This document shows, piece by piece, positions 45,433 to 54,436 of a stretch of 64,000 bases of DNA; position 1 is the stretch's first letter; the number at the start of each line of letters is the position of its first letter. This stretch comes from JBDGYW01 sp964580055 (GTDB taxonomy: Bacteria; Gemmatimonadota; Gemmatimonadetes; Gemmatimonadales; GWC2-71-9). The notes beneath the pieces are model-generated. The model did no database searches. It was not told where the DNA came from and saw only the letters and a list, made by a program, of their open reading frames with translations. The translations under genes and the position numbers were made by a program. The stretch lies in the NCBI GenBank assembly GCA_964580055.1, contig CAZOJI010000006.1, positions 62,001 through 126,000 on the forward strand. The letters run 5' to 3'.

Positions 45433-46227
45433 CTACTCAATCAACTCCGAATCCAGCACCCGCTCGCGGATCCGCCCGCCTTCCATGCCGACGTAGTAGA
45501 CCTTCGCGCCTTCCCTCGCATGCACCACCCGTCTCACCTCGTTGTCCTCGAAGTAGATGCCCGCATAGTTGTCGCAGGCGTAACCGGGTTTCATCTGGCC
45601 CGAACTGATGAGGCGGTGGTAGGTGGGCCGCCGCTCTCCCTCGCCGTCGTAATGCGGTGAGTGGCTGCCTCGAATGAATCCGAGACCCTTTACGATCGTG
45701 AGTTCCTTGGGTCGAGAATCGGTGGTGCCCTCCTCGAACCAGCAGAGAGAGCCGGCGCTCGACCCGCCCAACACGATCCCCCGGTCCCATGCCTCCCTCA
45801 ACACCTCGTCTATGCCCTGCGCGTGCCAAATGGCCTGCTGGTTGAGCGTGTTGCCGCCCGATGCCACAATTCCATCCACGGACAAGAGAACTTCCTCCCA
45901 ACTCTGGTCCATGCGGTAGCTGCTGATGAAGCTCCGCTGCACGGAGGGTATCACGTCGAGCGGCGCGCAGTTCTCGAACCAGCGAATTATGGTTGACTCC
46001 CTGTCTGCAGCCGCCGTCGGCAGGTAGCAGAGCCTGGGACTCTCTTTGCCGGTGAGAGATGCCATATAGCGGATGAAGGTCGTGCCGAAACCGCCACCGG
46101 CAATCAGTATCTTGCGGGTCGAGGTCTGTCTTCTTGAACTCGGCGTCCAGCCGGTCGCTGAGAGTTTTGCCGCTCCCAACCCCATTGCACCAGCCGCGGA
46201 CGACACCAAAAAATCTCTTCTCTTCAT
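45433..46227 (-). CDS. Peptidase S51 (dipeptidase E / cyanophycinase-like), TAT-exported
   Basis: 264 residues from ATG 46227. The N-terminus is a twin-arginine signal (MKRRDFLVSSAAGAMGLGAA). The fold starts KILIAGGGFGTTF. IVASGGNTLNQ and VLGGSSAGSLCWF carry the nucleophile Ser and its oxyanion block, and HYDGEGERRPTYH supplies the later His region. It cleaves small Asp/Glu-type peptides outside the cytoplasm. It lies 28 bp after a broken DapB-like gene whose frame overlaps its upstream region. Confidence 0.85.
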   Translation of the reverse strand: MKRRDFLVSSAAGAMGLGAAKLSATGWTPSSRRQTSTRKILIAGGGFGTTFIRYMASLTGKESPRLCYLPTAAADRESTIIRWFENCAPLDVIPSVQRSFISSYRMDQSWEEVLLSVDGIVASGGNTLNQQAIWHAQGIDEVLREAWDRGIVLGGSSAGSLCWFEEGTTDSRPKELTIVKGLGFIRGSHSPHYDGEGERRPTYHRLISSGQMKPGYACDNYAGIYFEDNEVRRVVHAREGAKVYYVGMEGGRIRERVLDSELIE

Positions 46228-46255
46228 GTCAACCGTCCTGTAGTTGAAACGTTTC

Positions 46256-46585
46256 TCACACCCACGAGCCAAGAGGGGCAGGTCCACCTGGACCTGCCCC
46301 GGCATACTCCTCGATCTGCTTGGTTATGCGGGGCATGTCGGAGACAGTCGCGAGCAACGCAACCTCGGGTTTTGCGTTCTCCGGCAGCTCGGCCAGACTG
46401 AACACGATCTGCAGCGGCGTTCTCTTTTCCAGTCCGCAGACATCCTTCAGTCTCTTGCCTGCCAGATCAGGGTCGGTGTCAATCGCCCCGACTACCTTCA
46501 CCTGCTTACTGCGCTACATCATGAACTGGGTAATCTTCTGTCCCAGCGGACCCAAACCGACTTGCACAACTCGTATCGCTGCCAT
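46256..46585 (-). pseudogene. Dihydrodipicolinate-reductase-like / diaminopentanoate-dehydrogenase-like remnant
   Basis: From ATG 46585 reads MAAIRVVQVGLGPLGQKITQ, then an in-frame TAG at 46514-46516 (codon 24). It continues KVVGAIDTDPDLAGKRLKDV and AELPENAKPEVALLATVSD to a stop at 46256. That is the N-terminal Rossmann part of a DapB-type NAD(P)-dependent dehydrogenase. The remaining two thirds are absent and the tail AGAGPGGPAPLGSWV does not match the family. A nonsense codon plus truncation make it a pseudogene. Confidence 0.65.
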
Positions 46586-46769
46586 TCGCTTCTCTTTTGC
46601 GTCGTCGATGCGGACAAGTGATCCACGCCCGATGACAATAACCATCGGCAGAAGAAACGGAAGACCTTGCACTTACGAGAAGTGTTGTTGCTCAAGCGTA
46701 CAACATCGGTGGCTCTCTGCCGAGCAACCTCGCATAAACTGGCATGCCGCTTCGCTTCCTCGAGAGAAG

Positions 46770-47735
46770 TTACCGATCGATTGCGTCTTGCTGGAACACC
46801 GCTCCCGAATCACCCTCCCAAGGCAGATCGATTCCCAACCTCCCGAGCTTGCCCGCGAATTCGTTGGCTTCGATGTTGCGCTTCCAGGCTCCCTCGTGCT
46901 GCTTGAGCCAACCGTTCTCAACCATCCATGAAACCACGTTCTCCTTCTCGCCGGCGTACAGCAAGCTCAACAAGGCGACCTCACGCTCCGAGAGGAACAT
47001 GGAGTTCATGCGATAGTCGAGGAAGGCTTCCCACACGAACGGGACCCACTTGGCTACGATCTGATGCCCAATCACGTTCGCGTACTCCCGAATCTCGTAC
47101 TGCGCGTGCCCCTCCATACGGAGCGACAAGAAGTGCAGGAGATTGTGCAGGTCGACCTTCCAATAAGCTTCGGTATAGGTCGAGAGGGGGAGGTCCTTCC
47201 TGGCCTGCTCTCGAGCCACGCCGGCGTCCAGGCGGTCCTGATACACCTCGCGGCACATCCGCTGTAGTTCGGCCTCTCGCTGGCTCAGTCGCTCGCCCTC
47301 AGCCTCGTCGAGCTGCCCCTCGCTGCCCTGGCGATTGATGAAACCCTGCTTGCGCCACTCGTCCGGCTTCGTCGTCTTGGCCGCGTCGATCGCAATGGAA
47401 TAACGCGTCGAGTACTCGTTCACGTTTGCGGTTCTGTGCCTTATCCACTGCCGCCAGCAATCCATGGGCACTCGCACGTGCAGTTTGATCTCGCACATCT
47501 CGAACGGGGTCGTATGGCGATGCCGCAGGAGGTAGCGGATGAGGCCGCGATCTTCGCTGACCTTCTTCGTCCCTTTGCCGTACGAGACGCGCGCCGCCTG
47601 CACGATGGAGGAGTCGTCGCCCATGACGCCGACCAATCTCACGAAACCGTCGTCCAGTACCGGAAACTTCTTGCCCAACAGTTCGGTCAGGGCCGAGGAT
47701 TGATCCTCTGCTCTGCCATCGAGAGTGTCACTCAT
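46770..47735 (-). CDS. thyX: Flavin-dependent thymidylate synthase
   Basis: 321 residues from ATG 47735 behind GGAGG. It carries the ThyX motif RHRTANVNEYSTRYS, preceded by LLRHRHTTPFEMCEIKLHVRVP and followed by LHNLLHFLSLRMEGHAQYEIREYA. It makes dTMP from dUMP with methylene-tetrahydrofolate and FAD, so it is essential if no ThyA exists. The C-terminal extension after MNSMFLSEREVALL is long but of a kind seen in ThyX. The gene is single, and its 5' side faces a 245-bp spacer before the KAS III gene. Confidence 0.96.
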   Translation of the reverse strand: MSDTLDGRAEDQSSALTELLGKKFPVLDDGFVRLVGVMGDDSSIVQAARVSYGKGTKKVSEDRGLIRYLLRHRHTTPFEMCEIKLHVRVPMDCWRQWIRHRTANVNEYSTRYSIAIDAAKTTKPDEWRKQGFINRQGSEGQLDEAEGERLSQREAELQRMCREVYQDRLDAGVAREQARKDLPLSTYTEAYWKVDLHNLLHFLSLRMEGHAQYEIREYANVIGHQIVAKWVPFVWEAFLDYRMNSMFLSEREVALLSLLYAGEKENVVSWMVENGWLKQHEGAWKRNIEANEFAGKLGRLGIDLPWEGDSGAVFQQDAIDR

Positions 47736-47980
47736 CTCCGCGCCTCCCTGGCAATCGTGCGTGTCGGTGCTTGCAGCCGCTTGCATATAAGGTACGTGCA
47801 CTGGCAGCGGTCAAGGTACACGCCGAATCGGCAGATCGATTGTGGGGGAGATTCGGCTGCACCGGTACGCGGATCTTCGCTGACTGCAGATATCACGATC
47901 ACAACTGCGAATGTCGCGCTTGCAATTCCGATTGCCGCTTCCGTCGTTGCGAAGTGGCGTGCCTATTCGGCCTTCCGAGT

Positions 47981-49084
47981 CTATAGCCTCAGTCTCAAAT
48001 GCCCCAAACTGTACCCACTGGCGGCGCCGTAGAGCATCACGTCCTGCCCCGATCCCAGCTCGAGGCCCTCCTCCTCTACCGCTCGCAGGAGAGTCAACGG
48101 AATCGATGCGCTGGCCGTGTTACCCCAAATGTCGGCGGAGATGCTAGTCCTCGCGGGATCGCAGCCGGTGGCCAGAACCATCTCGTCTATGAGAACCGAG
48201 GAGATCTGGTGCGGGATGAGTCGAACCAGTGTTTCCGCGAAGTCGGCCTCTCCAAAAAAGATACGGCGGTACTCCTTGTACTGCTCGAAATAGTCGAGTG
48301 TCGTCGGTCTCACCAGCCTGGCGAGTTCCGGCATGTCCAGGTAGAACCAGCCGTGAATGCTTCCGTCTTCGCGTTGCCGCCAGTCGGTCGTTTCCGGCAC
48401 GTGGCAAAGGTGCCAATGCTCTCCCATGCTCAGCAGGTTGACTTCCGTTATCCCGGACGCGCCGTCTGCCTTCTCCAAAACCATGGCGGCACCCGCATCC
48501 CCCAGCGTGAGACCGCCGAGCTTCACGCGCAAATCTTCCTTGCCGTTGATCTTTCGGTTGGTGACATAGCTTCCTATCTCACCGGTCGTGATGAGCACGA
48601 GATGCGCGCCACCCGTCGCGATCAGACTGTTGGCGACGTTGATCGCCTGCAGGAAGCTATTGCAGGCATTGCTCACATCGAAGGCGTTCACGGTTGGCAT
48701 ACCCAGCTTCATCTGCACGATGTTGGCTGTGGCGGGCTCCAGTGTGTCCATATCGGTGCTGGAAAAGATCAGAGTGTCGATGTCGGAGGCTTCGACTCCA
48801 GCTTTCTCGAGCGCCCGTCTGCCCGCTTCAACCGCCAGGTCCGAGGGAGAGGTGCCCTTTTCAGAATAACGCCGAGTCTTCACGCCGGTGACGCGACCAA
48901 TCACCGCGGACAAACGCCGCTTGAGTAGGGCCGGAGCGTCGACCATTTGGACCAATTCCTCGTTGTCCACGATCCGCTCCGGGAGACAACCGCCGATCGA
49001 TACGATCCTCGATGCCGGAGTTTCAATCACCTGCATGTTGCGTAGCAGCGGGAACGATGCCAAATCCGTACGCTGTTTAGTCAT
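47981..49084 (-). CDS. 3-oxoacyl-ACP synthase III (KAS III / FabH)-family protein
   Basis: 367 residues from ATG 49084. The catalytic triad is in place: Cys141 in DVSNACNSF, His in RLIPHQIS and Asn in IWGNTASASIP. It condenses an acyl-CoA with malonyl-ACP or performs a related acyl-transfer. The N-terminal extension of about 20 residues and the insert HWHLCHVPETTDW are larger than in housekeeping FabH, so it may prime a special fatty acid or natural product. Its start overlaps the end of the Xre gene by 8 bp, so the regulator and enzyme are one operon. Confidence 0.85.
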   Translation of the reverse strand: MTKQRTDLASFPLLRNMQVIETPASRIVSIGGCLPERIVDNEELVQMVDAPALLKRRLSAVIGRVTGVKTRRYSEKGTSPSDLAVEAGRRALEKAGVEASDIDTLIFSSTDMDTLEPATANIVQMKLGMPTVNAFDVSNACNSFLQAINVANSLIATGGAHLVLITTGEIGSYVTNRKINGKEDLRVKLGGLTLGDAGAAMVLEKADGASGITEVNLLSMGEHWHLCHVPETTDWRQREDGSIHGWFYLDMPELARLVRPTTLDYFEQYKEYRRIFFGEADFAETLVRLIPHQISSVLIDEMVLATGCDPARTSISADIWGNTASASIPLTLLRAVEEEGLELGSGQDVMLYGAASGYSLGHLRLRL

Positions 49085-49313
49085 AGCCCTTCCTCGTCCC
49101 GGCAGCTTGCGACCACTCGCCCCGCTCCAGAAGGTCGCCGGGTTTACAGTCGAGCACTGCGCTCAGTCTATCCAGGGTCTCCAGATCAACACGTGTGGTA
49201 GCGTTGGTGAAAAGCCGGTTGACCGTGGCGAAGGCGATCCCCGCCCGCCTTGCAAGTTCGCTCTGGCTCATCCTGCCGTCCAGCGCAGCATCCAGCCGAA
49301 ACCTGGTGACCAT
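49077..49313 (-). CDS. Xre-family helix-turn-helix regulator
   Basis: 78 residues from ATG 49313 (an upstream start adds seven residues). The helix-turn-helix is MSQSELARRAGIAFATVNRLF, then LETLDRLSAVLDCKPGDLLE, the Cro/CI-type single-domain form with no effector domain. The last codons overlap the KAS III start, which suggests it controls its own operon. The target is unproven. Confidence 0.8.
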   Translation of the reverse strand: MVTRFRLDAALDGRMSQSELARRAGIAFATVNRLFTNATTRVDLETLDRLSAVLDCKPGDLLERGEWSQAAGTRKGYD

Positions 49314-49541
49314 GGTGATGCACCTTTCTCTCAAAAGACCAGCGCTTGGCGCACGGCGAACTCAACACAACTGCGATAGCACTTGTGGAATATGAACTAT
49401 ACCACATCTGTTTTGGGACGCTGTAACATTGCTTGCAGGCCGACAAACCGGCAAGTGCGACGGCGTACTCCGGCGGCACGTCACCGAGTTGGAATTCTCG
49501 ATTTCGAGCTCGATTCGGAGCAGCGAGAGAGTCCTCAATCC

Positions 49542-50528
49542 CTAACGTCCCACCAGTGCCATCATCGCCTCGGGGTAACGGGTGCCCGAGACTCCGCCGG
49601 AAACCAGGGTATCGAGTTCGGACAACTCGCTAGGCGTCAACTTCACCTCCACGGAACCGACGTTGTCCTCGAGGTACTTCACCCGCTTCGTCCCCGGTAT
49701 CGGCACGATGTCTTCGCCCTGCGCCAATACCCAGGCAATTGCCAACTGTGCAGGGGTACAGCCCTTGTCGCTCGCAAAGCTCTCGACGCGTTCCACGAGT
49801 CGCAGGTTCTTCCTGAAGTTGTCGCCCTGGAACCATGGCGCATTTCGCCGCCAGTCGTTCTCCGACAGATCTTCGTAACGCTTGATCTGCCCCGTCAGGA
49901 TGCCGCGGCCCAGAGGGCTGTAGGCGACGAACCCGATGCCCAGTTCACGACAGGTCTGGAGAATCTGGTTCTCGGGATCACGGCTCCACAGCGAGTATTC
50001 GGTTTGGAGGGCGGTTATCGGGTGCACGCCACAAGCCTTGCGAAGGGTTCGCGGTCCCGCCTCCGACAATCCCAGATACCGGACCTTCCCCTGTTGAACG
50101 AGTTCCGCCATTGCCCCTACGGTATCTTCTATTGGTACGTCAGCATCGACTCGATGCTGGTAATAGAGATCGATCGTTTCGACGTCGAGCCGTTTCAGGC
50201 TAGCGTCGCAACAAGATTTCACATAGTCAGGCCTACCGCACACCCCACGCTTCATGGGGTCGTCTGGATCGCGAACGATGCCGAACTTCGTCGCCAGGAC
50301 AACACCTTCTCGCCGACCGCGCAGCGCTCGCCCGACCAGTTTCTCGTTCTCGTGAAGGCCATAGACATCCGCCGTGTCGAGGAAATTCACTCCCAGCTCT
50401 AGTGCTCGATCCAAAACGCGCAGCGACTCGGCATCGTCACCGGGGCCATAGAACTCCGACATCCCCATGCAACCCAAACCGATGCGTGATACTTTCGGCC
50501 CTTCTCTTCCGATTGTAACGGTTTCCAT
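49542..50528 (-). CDS. Aldo/keto reductase
   Basis: 328 residues from ATG 50528 behind AAGGA. Seen are LGCMGMSEFYGPGD, FLDTADVYG with the catalytic Asp and Tyr, LATKFG with the Lys, YYQHRVD with the His, and the NADPH-binding end IPIPGTKRVKYLEDNVG. This is the AKR13-like class (YakC type). It reduces carbonyls in the cytoplasm with NADPH. The gene stands alone on the minus strand between the Xre gene and a divergent lipoprotein gene. Confidence 0.92.
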   Translation of the reverse strand: METVTIGREGPKVSRIGLGCMGMSEFYGPGDDAESLRVLDRALELGVNFLDTADVYGLHENEKLVGRALRGRREGVVLATKFGIVRDPDDPMKRGVCGRPDYVKSCCDASLKRLDVETIDLYYQHRVDADVPIEDTVGAMAELVQQGKVRYLGLSEAGPRTLRKACGVHPITALQTEYSLWSRDPENQILQTCRELGIGFVAYSPLGRGILTGQIKRYEDLSENDWRRNAPWFQGDNFRKNLRLVERVESFASDKGCTPAQLAIAWVLAQGEDIVPIPGTKRVKYLEDNVGSVEVKLTPSELSELDTLVSGGVSGTRYPEAMMALVGR

Positions 50529-50749
50529 ATCGTCAATTCCTTGCAATGGTATTCGTCTTCCCAGCTAATTCTGCGTGGACGTGCAATTGGCTGAACGGGC
50601 AAAGCCTTGGCGGCCGCCCAAGTACCGCATGATTGCCAGCAATTATAGGCAAGATCCATTGGTGTGAACATGTATCCAACCTGTGAAAAAGGTGTATCTT
50701 CCCGATGATTCCTGGGTTTCCCTTCACCTGAGAACCAGCGAGGCGTTCT

Positions 50750-51793
50750 ATGAAATCCCGAGTTTCTCTCCTTGCGACATCGGCACTCCTGATTTTGGCG
50801 GCCTGCTCCTCCGCGGACGAATCGACACCGGCCTTGGCAACCTACCATGACAACACCGGTAGGACGGATGTACTCACCGGCGGTGTGCGGATGATCGACA
50901 TTACGACACCCGCCGGCGAGTTCAAGGTCTGGACTAAAAGAGTAGGAAACAACCCTCGCATCAAGGTGCTGCTGCTGCATGGCGGACCCGGCGCCACCCA
51001 CGAGCTCTGGGAATGCCTGGACAGCTATTTCCCGGCCGAGGGAATCGAGTACTACTATTACGACCAGCTCGGCTCCTACTACAGTGACCAACCTTCGGAC
51101 ACCACGCTCTGGAGAGTGGATCGATTCGTCGATGAAGTCGAGCAGGTGCGCCAGGCGCTGGGCCTCAACCGGGACAACTTCTTTCTCTTGGGGCAATCGT
51201 GGGGCGGCATCTTGGCCATGGAATATGCGTTCGAGCACCAAGAACACCTCAAGGGCCTGATCATCTCCAACATGATGGCGTCGGCTCCCGACTACAATCG
51301 CTACGCAATGGAAGTGCTCGGCCCACAGCTACCGGAGGACGTGTACCAGGAGATCATGCGCTTCGAGAATGCCGGTGACTTCTCCAACCCCCGGTATCTG
51401 GATCTGATAACTCAACACTACTACACGGAGCACGTACTTCGTATGCCTCTTGAAGAATGGCCGGAGCCGTTCAACCGGACGTTCGAGCACCTGAACCCGG
51501 AGGTCTACGTCTACATGCAGGGACCCAGCGAATTCGGCATCAAAGGCGGTGCCACTCTGACCGACTGGGACGTGAAGGACCGTTTGAGCGAGATCACGGT
51601 GCCCACACTCACGATCGGCGCCACCCACGACACCATGGATCCAGAGCACATGGGGTGGATGGCGTCCGAGGTGCAGAACGGCCGGTTTCTGCTATGCCCC
51701 AACGGCAGCCACGCTTCGCAGTTTGACGATCAAGAGATCTACATGGAGGGCGTAATTCGGTTCTTGAGGGACGTCGATGCCGGGCGGTTTTGA
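50750..51793 (+). CDS. Proline-iminopeptidase-like alpha/beta hydrolase lipoprotein
   Basis: 347 residues from ATG 50750. Lipobox is LILAACS. The fold has LLLHGGPGATHELWECL (HGGPG oxyanion block), FFLLGQSWGGILAMEYA with Ser150, an acid in TIGATHDTMDPEHM, and His in NGSHASQFDD. This is family S33, which removes N-terminal proline or similar residues from peptides. The lipid anchor puts it on the envelope. With the M14, M28 and S51 enzymes in this window it points to peptide scavenging. Confidence 0.88.
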   Translation: MKSRVSLLATSALLILAACSSADESTPALATYHDNTGRTDVLTGGVRMIDITTPAGEFKVWTKRVGNNPRIKVLLLHGGPGATHELWECLDSYFPAEGIEYYYYDQLGSYYSDQPSDTTLWRVDRFVDEVEQVRQALGLNRDNFFLLGQSWGGILAMEYAFEHQEHLKGLIISNMMASAPDYNRYAMEVLGPQLPEDVYQEIMRFENAGDFSNPRYLDLITQHYYTEHVLRMPLEEWPEPFNRTFEHLNPEVYVYMQGPSEFGIKGGATLTDWDVKDRLSEITVPTLTIGATHDTMDPEHMGWMASEVQNGRFLLCPNGSHASQFDDQEIYMEGVIRFLRDVDAGRF

Positions 51794-52143
51794 TCGGACC
51801 CTTCTATCCTGAGAGGTGGCGGCGCCGGCACTCTGCAATCTCGCGCCGGCGCCGGCCGATCGTCGAATCAACAGCGTATGACCGTCGGGAACGGATTGTC
51901 GTGCTCTGTTCAACCCCTCAGAAGGCCTAGTTGCCGAGATCGTTACACTCGAGATGCCTCTTCCCTTGCTGCATCGACAGGCACCCGCGAACTTAGATGT
52001 CACCATTTAGTGGCCCGCGCCATACGCTGCCGGTTCTCGTCGCCTCTCGCTTCACACCGAGCGGACTGTCCGTCGGCAAAGCGCTTACCCTCACTCGTTT
52101 GACAAACGCGCGAATATCGTCGGAAACGGAATAGGAACCGAAC
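51794..52143. other. Gene-free stretch, 350 bp
   Basis: No gene recognised. It holds the GC hairpin at 51820-51854; the rest must contain the promoter of the radical SAM gene. Confidence 0.4.
51820..51854 (+). terminator. GC-rich hairpin after the S33 hydrolase
   Basis: CGGCGCCGGC (51820-51829) pairs with GCCGGCGCCG (51845-51854) around 15 nt. No T run follows. It is probably a factor-assisted or weak terminator. Confidence 0.45.
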
Positions 52144-54015
52144 ATGCGGATTTTGCTCATCAACCCTCGTTTTCCCGAGAGCTTCTGGAGTTTCAAGTGG
52201 GCGGTGGAGAGAGTGCTTCCGGGGAAGAGGGCGCTCAACCCTCCGCTCGGAATCGCCACTGTAGCTGCTCTGTGTCCGGAAGACTGGGACGTGACAATCG
52301 TCGATGAAAATGTGGAGTCCATCCCTCTCGCCCCGGAGGCAGACATAATCGGTATCTGCGGAATGGGCGTGCAGTTTCCAAGGCAGAAGGAACTGCTGGC
52401 CTATTACCGCAGAGAGGGCTATTTCGTCGTGGCGGGCGGCAGCTATGCATCGCTGTGCCCCGAATCGTATGAGGCCTTGGCGGATTGCGTTGTGGCGGGT
52501 GAGGCGGAGTATGTCTGGAGGGAATTCTGTGACGATTTCACCGCCGGCACGCCGAAACAACTCTACCATGAAACCGGTGTCGTGGAACTGGCCGACTCGC
52601 CTGTCCCCCGTTTCGACCTCCTCGACTTGAGCAAGTACCAATCTGTGAGCATGCAGTTCTCGCGAGGGTGTCCCTATCGATGCGAGTTCTGCGATATCAT
52701 CGTGATGTTCGGACGCAGGCCGCGAACGAAATCGCCCAATCAGATAACCGAAGAGCTGGACCTGCTCAGACGGCTAGGTGTGCGCAGTGTCTTTTTTGTC
52801 GATGACAACCTGATCGGAAACAAGAGAGCCGCAAAGGATCTCCTGCGGGCGCTGATCGAGTACCAGCGAGAGCACAACTACAAATTCCGTTTCGGCACTG
52901 AAGCATCCGTCAACCTCGCTGAAGACGACGAGCTCCTGGAGCTGTTTCGTGCCGCCGGCTTCACCTGGGTGTTTCTCGGCATCGAATCGCCCGATACGGC
53001 GTGTCTGGTCGAAACCAAGAAGTTCCAGAACACCCGGAGCGACATCCTCCAGTCAGTGCGACGCATCTACGCGAACGGATTGGAAGTGCTCGGCGGATTC
53101 ATCGTCGGTTTTGACAACGATACAGCCGACACTTTCGATAAGCAGTACCACTTCATCACCAAGTCCGGCATTCAAGGCGCCATGATCGGCCTCCTCACTG
53201 CACTGCCCAAAACACCTCTGTATTACCGGCTGGAAAAGGCCGGAAGGCTGCTGAGAGGAGCGAACGACGCGGACAACACCCACCGGGGCACCAATGTGAT
53301 CCCGCTGCGGATGAAATACGACGAGATGATGGAGCGGTACAGCGGGCTGTACACTCGGTTGATGTCGTATCGGAACATCGCGGACCGGATCAGGAACAAG
53401 ATCAAGTACCTCGCCGCCGCCCCGCCGTCACCGTACGACCTTTCCTGGGCAGCCCGGACACGAATCGGCGCTCGCCTACTCTTCAGAGGACTGCTTCCGG
53501 GAGGTCTTCCGCGCATATATCATTTCCTGCGATCGATTCCGTTCCGCAAGCCGAGGTATATTCCGCTCGTGGTTCAGGATTGGATTGTGGGTTTGTCGAT
53601 GCGTGACTACGTCAACCGCAACTTTGGCGCGCGTTTCGAAGAGCTGCGACAAGTGAAAAAGCGTCGCATGGAGCGCTTAGAAAGGGCATTTCGCCGTTAC
53701 CTGCGTCAAGGAACCCTGAATGTGTCTGTCGAGGAGGCCAAAGACGCCGCCGTGAACCTGTCTCTTTCAATTCGAGGAAGACTGGATCGACGTTTCTTCA
53801 ACAGGGCCGCCAAGCACATCAGACGAATACTGGATCACAGCACGGCATCGGTTACGCTGCGTATCGAAGAACTCCACTACTCCGAGCGCGGACAGATGAA
53901 ACGTTTGCTCAGTAGACTGAGGCGATACGGCGACCGCGTCAATATAACGTTCCGTAGGGAGCTCAGGGGCATGATCGAAGTCGACTCGTCCGTCTTCAAC
54001 CTGGTTCTGGAATAG
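52144..54015 (+). CDS. B12-binding-type radical SAM protein (DUF4070, HpnP-like core) with a C-terminal STAS-like tail
   Basis: 623 residues from ATG 52144 behind AGGAA. Residues 1-130 form the B12-like Rossmann part (MRILLINPRFPESFWSFKW). The radical SAM cluster is SRGCPYRCEFCD (CxxxCxxC), with RTKSPNQITEEL and FVDDNLIGNKRAAK as in class B enzymes such as the hopanoid methylase HpnP. About 370-520 matches DUF4070 in position. The last 85 residues (NLSLSIRGRLDRRFFNRAAK, then VTLRIEELHYSERGQMKRLL) follow the strand/helix order of a STAS domain. It is expected to bind an iron-sulfur cluster and possibly cobalamin and to methylate or rearrange a lipid. Confidence 0.82.
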   Translation: MRILLINPRFPESFWSFKWAVERVLPGKRALNPPLGIATVAALCPEDWDVTIVDENVESIPLAPEADIIGICGMGVQFPRQKELLAYYRREGYFVVAGGSYASLCPESYEALADCVVAGEAEYVWREFCDDFTAGTPKQLYHETGVVELADSPVPRFDLLDLSKYQSVSMQFSRGCPYRCEFCDIIVMFGRRPRTKSPNQITEELDLLRRLGVRSVFFVDDNLIGNKRAAKDLLRALIEYQREHNYKFRFGTEASVNLAEDDELLELFRAAGFTWVFLGIESPDTACLVETKKFQNTRSDILQSVRRIYANGLEVLGGFIVGFDNDTADTFDKQYHFITKSGIQGAMIGLLTALPKTPLYYRLEKAGRLLRGANDADNTHRGTNVIPLRMKYDEMMERYSGLYTRLMSYRNIADRIRNKIKYLAAAPPSPYDLSWAARTRIGARLLFRGLLPGGLPRIYHFLRSIPFRKPRYIPLVVQDWIVGLSMRDYVNRNFGARFEELRQVKKRRMERLERAFRRYLRQGTLNVSVEEAKDAAVNLSLSIRGRLDRRFFNRAAKHIRRILDHSTASVTLRIEELHYSERGQMKRLLSRLRRYGDRVNITFRRELRGMIEVDSSVFNLVLE

Positions 54016-54169
54016 CACCAACATTGAGGGATGCCCGGCCTTCCGGCGGCCTTCACAGATAACATCCGCGACCGATATGCAGTCATATCATTTACTACCA
54101 GCGGTTTTGTCAGTTGCAACCAGTCAATCGAATACCACATCGCTCATTAGCCCAAAGGATCAGGCCACG

Positions 54170-54436
54170 AAGTGCCATGAAGTCGATTACGAGATCTTGG
54201 GAGACGACATGCAGATAGTCGAAGTCGAGCTGGACCCGGGCGAGACGGTGATCGCCGGGGCCGGCGCGATGAACTACATGGACGATGGGATCATTTACGG
54301 AGCGCGGATGGCCGGCCGCATTCTGCAGCACGCTCGTTCCGCTGGCGGCGGTTCGCGCAAAGGGGAAAGATCCGTGCTGGGCTCGCTGAGCGATTTCATC
54401 GACGGCGACCGAGCGATCGTAAGATACTACCCATGA
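54170..54436 (+). pseudogene. AIM24-family protein remnant: head joined to tail
   Basis: The frame reads CHEVDYEILGDDMQIVEVEL, DPGETVIAGAGAMNYMDDGI, then jumps to MAGRILQHARSAGG and GSRKGERSVLGSLSDFIDGD. The first part matches the opening of AIM24/TIGR00266-type proteins, the last part their usual end. About 150 residues of the beta sandwich in the middle are missing, joined in frame near 54300. The stop overlaps the ATG of the CocE gene (ATGA). No good start codon lies directly before the homology; the open frame begins at ATG 54077. Confidence 0.6.

Noticed and set aside
46514..46516. Suppressed amber (pyrrolysine-like) codon in the DapB-like frame
   Set aside because: The gene is also truncated and no suppressor machinery is visible; a nonsense mutation is simpler.
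49383..50402. Open frame of 339 codons on the + strand
   Set aside because: Antisense of the aldo/keto reductase; no start signal or domain.
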